From RGIG3528 sp045598045 (GTDB lineage: Bacteria; Bacillota; Clostridia; Lachnospirales; Lachnospiraceae), in the NCBI GenBank assembly GCA_045598045.1, contig JAZLLG010000073.1:29460-93459 (forward strand): a stretch of DNA of 64,000 nt. Reading direction: 5' to 3'. Both the position numbers and the translations under genes were made by a program. Of the stretch, positions 59,869-64,000 are shown piece by piece (position 1 is the first letter of the stretch; every line of letters begins with the position of its first letter). Under the pieces are notes generated by a model. It was not told where the DNA came from, ran no database searches, and saw nothing but the letters and a program-made list of their open reading frames with translations.

Positions 59869-60468
59869 TTAAAGTGCTTTCTTTATCGCAGCCAGTAAAT
59901 CGTCAAACTCTTCAAAAGCAGGCAGATCCGGATTGTCTGCTTTTATTTTGTCCGTGCTCTTGAAAAGGAAACCGGCCTTGCTTGCACGAATCATGCCAAG
60001 GTCGTTGTAGCTGTCTCCGGAAGCAATGGTCTCATAGCCGATGGACTGTAATGCCTTTACGGTTGAAAGCTTGGACTGTGCTATGCGCATTTTGTAGCCT
60101 GTGATTTCACCGTTATCCGCAACCTCAAGAGTGTTGCAGAAAATCGTGGGCCAATCAAGCTTTTCCATAAGCGGCGTTGCAAACTGAGTGAATGTATCGC
60201 TTAAAATGATTACCTGTGTAATCTTACGGAGCTCAGCGAGAAACTCCTTTGCGCCCGGAAGAGGCTCAATCTTGGCAATTGTAGCCTGAATCTCTTTAAG
60301 ACCGAGGCCATGCTCCTTAAGGATGCCGAGACGCCACTTCATAAGCTTATCGTAATCAGGCTCGTCACGGGTGGTTCGCTTAAGCTCGGGAATCCCCGAT
60401 GCCTCCGCAAATGCAATCCAAATTTCCGGGACAAGTACGCCCTCCATGTCAAGACAAACAACGTTCAT
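59869..60468 (-). CDS. thrH: Phosphoserine phosphatase / homoserine phosphotransferase ThrH
   Basis: A 199-residue HAD-superfamily enzyme. The catalytic motif is CLDMEGVLVPE (D7, E9), the Glu in place of the second Asp being typical of ThrH; ILSDTFTQF is the second motif and GDSYNDLGMI the last. ThrH dephosphorylates phosphoserine and can transfer the phosphate to homoserine, making O-phosphohomoserine without ThrB. With lysC and hom in the same window this suggests a role in threonine synthesis. AGGAGG precedes the ATG; it follows the PII-like gene by 11 bp. Confidence 0.93.
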   Translation of the reverse strand: MNVVCLDMEGVLVPEIWIAFAEASGIPELKRTTRDEPDYDKLMKWRLGILKEHGLGLKEIQATIAKIEPLPGAKEFLAELRKITQVIILSDTFTQFATPLMEKLDWPTIFCNTLEVADNGEITGYKMRIAQSKLSTVKALQSIGYETIASGDSYNDLGMIRASKAGFLFKSTDKIKADNPDLPAFEEFDDLLAAIKKAL

Positions 60469-60479
60469 AATATATCCTC

Positions 60480-61154
60480 CTAATTTTCTTCATCAAATGC
60501 ACGTATTCCCGCAACTTCCGAAACCGGAAGCGAGAAGCTGACAGCTCCGACTTTGGTGGATACACCGCAGCTCTCATTAATGGCTTTCATAATATCACTT
60601 TTTTGCTTTTGTGAAGCAAGAATGTAGATAATATCTTTCTCATCCGCAAGCGAAACTCCGTGGAAAAGCTTCGAAGGAACCTTACCGGTTCCTTTTGCAT
60701 GGAACACCGTGCCGCCTCTTGCGCCGGCTGAACGGGCCGCCTCCATAACAACGTCGGAATAACCGTCATTTAATATTACGACTATAAGTTCGTGGTCGAA
60801 ATTCATGTCAGGTACCTTTCCTTCAAGTGTCTGTCCTTCAGTGAGCATCTCCAGTGTGTTTCTCCCGTTAATGCTCTTCATGGGAATCGAAGCAATTACG
60901 CCGTTTCCCGGGATATCTATGAACAATTTTCTCTTTGCTGCTTTAATAAGTGCCTTTACCGAAGGTCCCGAAGCAACGGCCGTAATTACGCATTTTTCCG
61001 TTTCCTCAAGATCATACAAAGAAAGATGTTCTCTCGTTGCCGTTCCAAACCCGAGATTTTGTAAAACAAGTGTCATCGAAAGGTTTCTGTGCAGTTCGAT
61101 AAGCTCCTCCGCCCTCTCTCTGTCGACAATGCTCAGAGTCATGTACAGTTCCAT
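60480..61154 (-). CDS. Tandem PII-like signalling protein linked to DUF1538
   Basis: A 224-residue protein with two PII-like ferredoxin-fold halves (about 1-105 and 110-224). Each half shows the beta-alpha-beta pattern, for example ELYMTLSIVDRERAEELIELHRNL and DHELIVVILNDGYSDVVMEAAR, and the second has a T-loop-like GARGGTVFHAKG. Classical uridylylation Tyr is not obvious. Its ATG overlaps the DUF1538 stop by one base (TAATG) with GGGAGG ten bases upstream, so it is made with the membrane protein it probably regulates. Ligand unknown. Confidence 0.85.
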   Translation of the reverse strand: MELYMTLSIVDRERAEELIELHRNLSMTLVLQNLGFGTATREHLSLYDLEETEKCVITAVASGPSVKALIKAAKRKLFIDIPGNGVIASIPMKSINGRNTLEMLTEGQTLEGKVPDMNFDHELIVVILNDGYSDVVMEAARSAGARGGTVFHAKGTGKVPSKLFHGVSLADEKDIIYILASQKQKSDIMKAINESCGVSTKVGAVSFSLPVSEVAGIRAFDEEN

Positions 61155-62680
61155 TACGCCACCTCCCAAAGCTCGATAATTTCATCCTCGCCAAGCTTTT
61201 CGGGAAGAACATATCTATTGGCTTTCTTTTGCTTAACCGCTGATATAAAGCCCATAGTCTGAACAGTGATAAGTGGCATCATCGCCACAAGCGCAACAAG
61301 GCCGAAAGCATCTGTCATAACGTTCCCACCATTTGCATTGCATGCACCCATCGCAAAAGGCAGCATAAATGTGGCTGTCAAAGGGCCGGAGGCAACACCG
61401 CCGGCATCGAATGCGATTGCCGTAAACGTCGGTGACACAAAGAAGCAGAGAATAAGCGCAACGGCATAGCCGGGAACTATTATCCAAAGAATGGGTATTC
61501 CTGTAATGACACGCAGCATCGCAAGGCCCATGGCGCACGAAACAGCTATGGAGAGTGTCAGGCCCATCGTCTTTTCGCTGATTGCACCGGCACTCAGCTC
61601 CGCAACCTGCTTGTTGAGCACGTGAACAGCCGGCTCCGCGTTTATGATGAACCAGCCCATAAGCATTGCAAGCGGAACAAGGAGCCAGATAAACCCTTTA
61701 TTGACAAGAGCCTCACCGAGCTCATAGCCTAATGACGAGAAACCTACATTCACGCCGGTAAGAAAAAATACAAGGCCGACGTATGTATAAAGAATGCCGA
61801 TGAAAATCTTTCCAAGCTGTCTTCTGTTCAACTTTAATGAGATAACCTGGAACAAAAGGAAAAATACAAATATGGGAAGCAGTGCCACGGCAACCTCAAG
61901 CATATATTCGGGAAAAGCTTCGAGATAACCGATGCCGAGGTCTACAGTGTCGTTAAAGCTGTAAACTGTAATCGAAGATGCCGTATCCGTGGGTGTTTTG
62001 TAGATGAAGCCAAGAATAAGAACCGCAATAATCGGCCCAATGGAGCAAAGCGCAACAAGACCGAAGCTGTCGGCTTTTGCGTGCTTATCGCTTCGAATGG
62101 AAGCGACACCGATACCGAGAGCAATGATGAACGGAACTGTCATGGGGCCTGTTGTGACACCGCCGGAATCAAAAGCAACGCTCAGAAAATCCTTATCCGA
62201 AAAGAAAGCGATGACAAACACAACTGCATAGAGTGCAACAAGCATCCATCTGAGGGGAATCCCGCAGACAATACGAAGCATGCTGAACATAAGGAAAAGA
62301 CCTACGCCTACGGAAACCGTTGTGATAAGTACGAAAGTGTCTATGCCCGGAGTATTTGTTGCAAGTACCTGAAGGTCAGGCTCCGCAACCGTAATGGCTA
62401 TTCCCAAAAGCAGACTGACAATAAGTATTACGGCAACCTTTTTCGTGCGCGTCATTCGTGCGCCGATGTGATTTCCGATGCGGCTCATGGCAATATCGGA
62501 ACCGATTGTAAAAAGTCCCATTCCGAAAATAATCATACACGAGCCAAGGATGAACGAAAGCATAAGTCCGCAATTCATCGGTACAAAAAAAGCACACAGC
62601 ACCGCAACAATTAACGTAATCGGCAATACTGACGAAATCGACTCTTTAAGCTTTTCTCCAAGCAGGTTCTTGTGTACCAT
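61154..62680 (-). CDS. DUF1538 (UmpAB-like) membrane protein with two repeats
   Basis: A 508-residue membrane protein of about twelve helices made of two DUF1538 halves. The repeat is visible in FDSGGVTTGPMTVPF ... DSFGLVALCSIGPI of the first half and FDAGGVASGPLTATF ... DAFGLVALVAMMPLI of the second. DUF1538 proteins are repeatedly found with PII-like genes and have been proposed as PII-regulated transporters (ump). ATG at 62680 chosen because GGGAGA is five bases upstream; the ATG four codons earlier lacks one. Substrate unknown. Confidence 0.9.
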   Translation of the reverse strand: MVHKNLLGEKLKESISSVLPITLIVAVLCAFFVPMNCGLMLSFILGSCMIIFGMGLFTIGSDIAMSRIGNHIGARMTRTKKVAVILIVSLLLGIAITVAEPDLQVLATNTPGIDTFVLITTVSVGVGLFLMFSMLRIVCGIPLRWMLVALYAVVFVIAFFSDKDFLSVAFDSGGVTTGPMTVPFIIALGIGVASIRSDKHAKADSFGLVALCSIGPIIAVLILGFIYKTPTDTASSITVYSFNDTVDLGIGYLEAFPEYMLEVAVALLPIFVFFLLFQVISLKLNRRQLGKIFIGILYTYVGLVFFLTGVNVGFSSLGYELGEALVNKGFIWLLVPLAMLMGWFIINAEPAVHVLNKQVAELSAGAISEKTMGLTLSIAVSCAMGLAMLRVITGIPILWIIVPGYAVALILCFFVSPTFTAIAFDAGGVASGPLTATFMLPFAMGACNANGGNVMTDAFGLVALVAMMPLITVQTMGFISAVKQKKANRYVLPEKLGEDEIIELWEVA

Positions 62681-62812
62681 GGTTTCTCCCATATTTCAGC
62701 AATTTTGATAAAGTTTAACATATCGGATAAAAAAAGCAACACCTTCCCTGTTTTTATTCATTTTTAATGAAAAGTTCCGAATTGCGGCATTTCCTATTTA
62801 CTTGATTTGGCT

Positions 62813-62842
62813 TATAATAAACGAACGTAGAGTGTTCTCTAC
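62813..62842 (+). promoter_or_regulatory. -10 box and leader hairpin of chemoreceptor gene
   Basis: TATAAT at 62813-62818 with no clear -35, followed by hairpin GTAGAG-TGTT-CTCTAC at 62827-62842. A motility sigma-D type box (TAAA...GCCGATAA) is not seen. Confidence 0.4.
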
Positions 62843-62877
62843 TAAAAAAAGATATTGCTGCGAAAGGACTCAAGAAA

Positions 62878-63810
62878 ATGTCATTATTATCAAAAAAGAG
62901 TGCTGACATTTCAACACCACAGACAAAGAAACCCGTTACTATTGCAGAACCTGTTCCCGCTGCATTTGATGCAGAATTTGTGAGCAGGCAGTACGATCAG
63001 ATTCTTCGCGAAGAAACAAGCATCGGCAAAGAAATCAAGAGCATCCAGAACAATTTCAGTGATGTTGTTGCCGGTATCGACCAGCTTGGAGATGTAATCG
63101 AAAAGTCGAAAGAATCCATTAAGTCCACCGCAGACATTGCCACATCCTTCAAAAAGGTTCGTGACGGCATTTACGATTCCGTAGACAACGCGAAGAAAGA
63201 AATTGACCTTCTCAAAAATAGTTCCGCCCAGGTAATGGAAAGCTTCAAGGCTACACAGCAAATTTTCGAACTTCTCGAAGAAGACGTTTCCAAAATCAGA
63301 GATTGTATGGGTGGTATTCTCGCCGTAGCAAACCAGACAAACCTTCTTTCCCTCAACGCCAGCATCGAGGCTGCGCGTGCAGGTGAATCGGGCCGCGGTT
63401 TCGCAGTTGTAGCCGACCAGGTTCGTATTCTTTCTCAGCAGATTAAGACACTTACCTCCGATGTTGAAAAGAGTATTTCCAACGTCGAAAAGACAACAGG
63501 CGAACTCAATGATTCCATCCAGACTTCCATGAACGCTGTTGAAACAAGCTACAAGAACGTTGACAGTACTTATGCAACATTCGATACAATTTCAGCTCAC
63601 GCAAACGAAATCGGTGATGCTTACGACGAACTTACAAAGTCAACAAAAGTTTCCGAAAGCGGCGTTGATGATGTAGCACGCCATCTGAAGGATTCTATGT
63701 CTTCATACGACAAGGTTTCAAACAGCATTGACAATATCAACGAGCATGAAAGCAAGAAGAACGTCATGTACGAAGACCTTCACAAGGCACTTCAGAATAT
63801 TATTCCTTAA
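62878..63810 (+). CDS. Soluble methyl-accepting chemotaxis-like protein
   Basis: A 310-residue chemoreceptor-type protein made almost wholly of helical coiled coil. The conserved hairpin tip is present (NQTNLLSLNASIEAARAGESGRGFAVVADQ, about 152-181). There is no membrane segment, HAMP or recognisable sensor domain; the first 40 residues are Pro/Thr-rich and variable. It probably signals to CheA/CheW from the cytosol or senses an internal state. AAAGGA nine bases before the ATG. No other chemotaxis gene is in the window. Hairpins follow. Confidence 0.9.
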   Translation: MSLLSKKSADISTPQTKKPVTIAEPVPAAFDAEFVSRQYDQILREETSIGKEIKSIQNNFSDVVAGIDQLGDVIEKSKESIKSTADIATSFKKVRDGIYDSVDNAKKEIDLLKNSSAQVMESFKATQQIFELLEEDVSKIRDCMGGILAVANQTNLLSLNASIEAARAGESGRGFAVVADQVRILSQQIKTLTSDVEKSISNVEKTTGELNDSIQTSMNAVETSYKNVDSTYATFDTISAHANEIGDAYDELTKSTKVSESGVDDVARHLKDSMSSYDKVSNSIDNINEHESKKNVMYEDLHKALQNIIP

Positions 63811-63838
63811 GCCTTCGTATCCGTAACAGAAAATGCAA

Positions 63839-63861
63839 AGACCCCGTCACTGACGAGGTCT
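63839..63861 (+). promoter_or_regulatory. Hairpin without T run after chemoreceptor
   Basis: AGACCCCGTC / GACGAGGTCT, 10-bp arms with one mismatch and a three-base loop, 29 bp after the stop. The T run is missing, so it is not a standard terminator by itself. Confidence 0.4.
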
Positions 63862-63873
63862 CAGACTGTAGAC

Positions 63874-63905
63874 AAACCCAGCGGATATCGTCGCTGGGTT
63901 TTCTC
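63874..63905 (+). terminator. Terminator after chemoreceptor gene
   Basis: AAACCCAGCG / CGCTGGGTTT, perfect 10-bp stem with an eight-base loop ending in TTTTC. Confidence 0.75.
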
Positions 63906-63918
63906 ACTTTTTAGTAAC

Positions 63919-63967
63919 AAAAAGTGGCTTAAAGCCTTGATTTTACTGGCTTTAGGCTACTTTTTTT
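63919..63967 (+). terminator. Second strong terminator near window end
   Basis: GTGGCTTAAAGCC pairs with GGCTTTAGGCTAC (two wobbles), extended by flanking A5/T5, followed by seven T residues. About 18 bp of stem in all. Confidence 0.75.
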
Positions 63968-63990
63968 GATATAATTATCTTATCAAAAAA
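63962..63990. repeat. Inverted repeat with TATAAT box at window edge
   Basis: TTTTTTGATA and TATCAAAAAA, exact 10-bp arms nine bases apart, with TATAAT at 63970-63975 overlapping the left arm. Possibly the promoter and operator of a gene beyond the window. Confidence 0.4.
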
Positions 63991-64000
63991 CAGGTAGGAT

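Noticed and set aside
62700..62877. Sigma-D motility promoter before the chemoreceptor
   Set aside because: No TAAA ... GCCGATAA pair is seen; only a TATAAT box without a good -35.
1..64000. tRNA, rRNA, CRISPR arrays and prophage genes
   Set aside because: Scanned the intergenic regions for cloverleaf ends, conserved rRNA strings and regular repeats and saw none; gaps are too short for rRNA.

Overview
The window looks like a chromosomal segment of a Gram-positive, probably motile Clostridia member (Lachnospiraceae or Oscillospiraceae-like). The evidence is the gdpP-rplI-dnaB and rpsF-ssb-rpsR clusters, MecA, an Agr-type quorum-sensing locus, a TetM-family GTPase carrying a YacP/Rae1-type nuclease domain, many lipoprotein signal sequences, no outer-membrane genes, and strong AGGAGG-type ribosome binding sites. 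I see no tRNA, rRNA or CRISPR array and no complete mobile element. The first 3 kb is visibly richer in A+T than the rest.

Layout. Positions 1-3.0 kb hold an AgrA/AgrC/AgrB-like locus with no visible AgrD, convergent with a small XRE regulator. From 3.1 to 8.8 kb on the minus strand runs ftsE-ftsX-M23 peptidase-S41 protease-hom, a cell-wall and division operon ending in homoserine dehydrogenase. From 8.9 to 16.2 kb are a CdaR/PucR-type regulator, a MacB-like ATPase-permease fusion, an orphan UgpC/MsmK-type sugar ATPase and a three-gene envelope operon. From 16.2 to 28.5 kb are an EF-G paralog, a lipid kinase, two lipoproteins (one of them GH43), the TetM-like/Rae1 fusion, a DMT transporter, dUTPase and an M18 aminopeptidase. 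From 28.7 to 34.4 kb are a Ser/Thr kinase with a MinD-like tail, mecA, three very small redox or zinc proteins, a PadR-HAAS pair and a radical SAM protein. From 34.4 to 41.5 kb on the minus strand lie dnaB, rplI, gdpP, lysC and a Na/Pi transporter. From 41.8 to 54.4 kb is an eight-gene plus-strand operon combining an ABC exporter with MoxR, DUF58 and two vWA membrane proteins. From 54.4 to 63.8 kb are engB, rpsR-ssb-rpsF, DUF1846-uppP, mnmA, thrH, a tandem PII-like/DUF1538 pair and a soluble chemoreceptor. The last 160 bp are packed with hairpins.

How the genes work together. LysC, Hom and ThrH supply three steps of threonine synthesis, with ThrH able to replace ThrB. FtsEX, the M23 hydrolase, the S41 protease and UppP serve wall growth. 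GdpP sets c-di-AMP. The EF-G paralog, TetM/Rae1, L9, S6, S18, EngB and MnmA act on ribosomes or tRNA. The least explained parts are the ABC/MoxR/vWA operon, the PII-like/DUF1538 pair, the kinase with a MinD-like tail, the TetM-Rae1 fusion and several microproteins, two of them possibly on a leaderless transcript. All family assignments come from reading motifs by eye; no database search was run.
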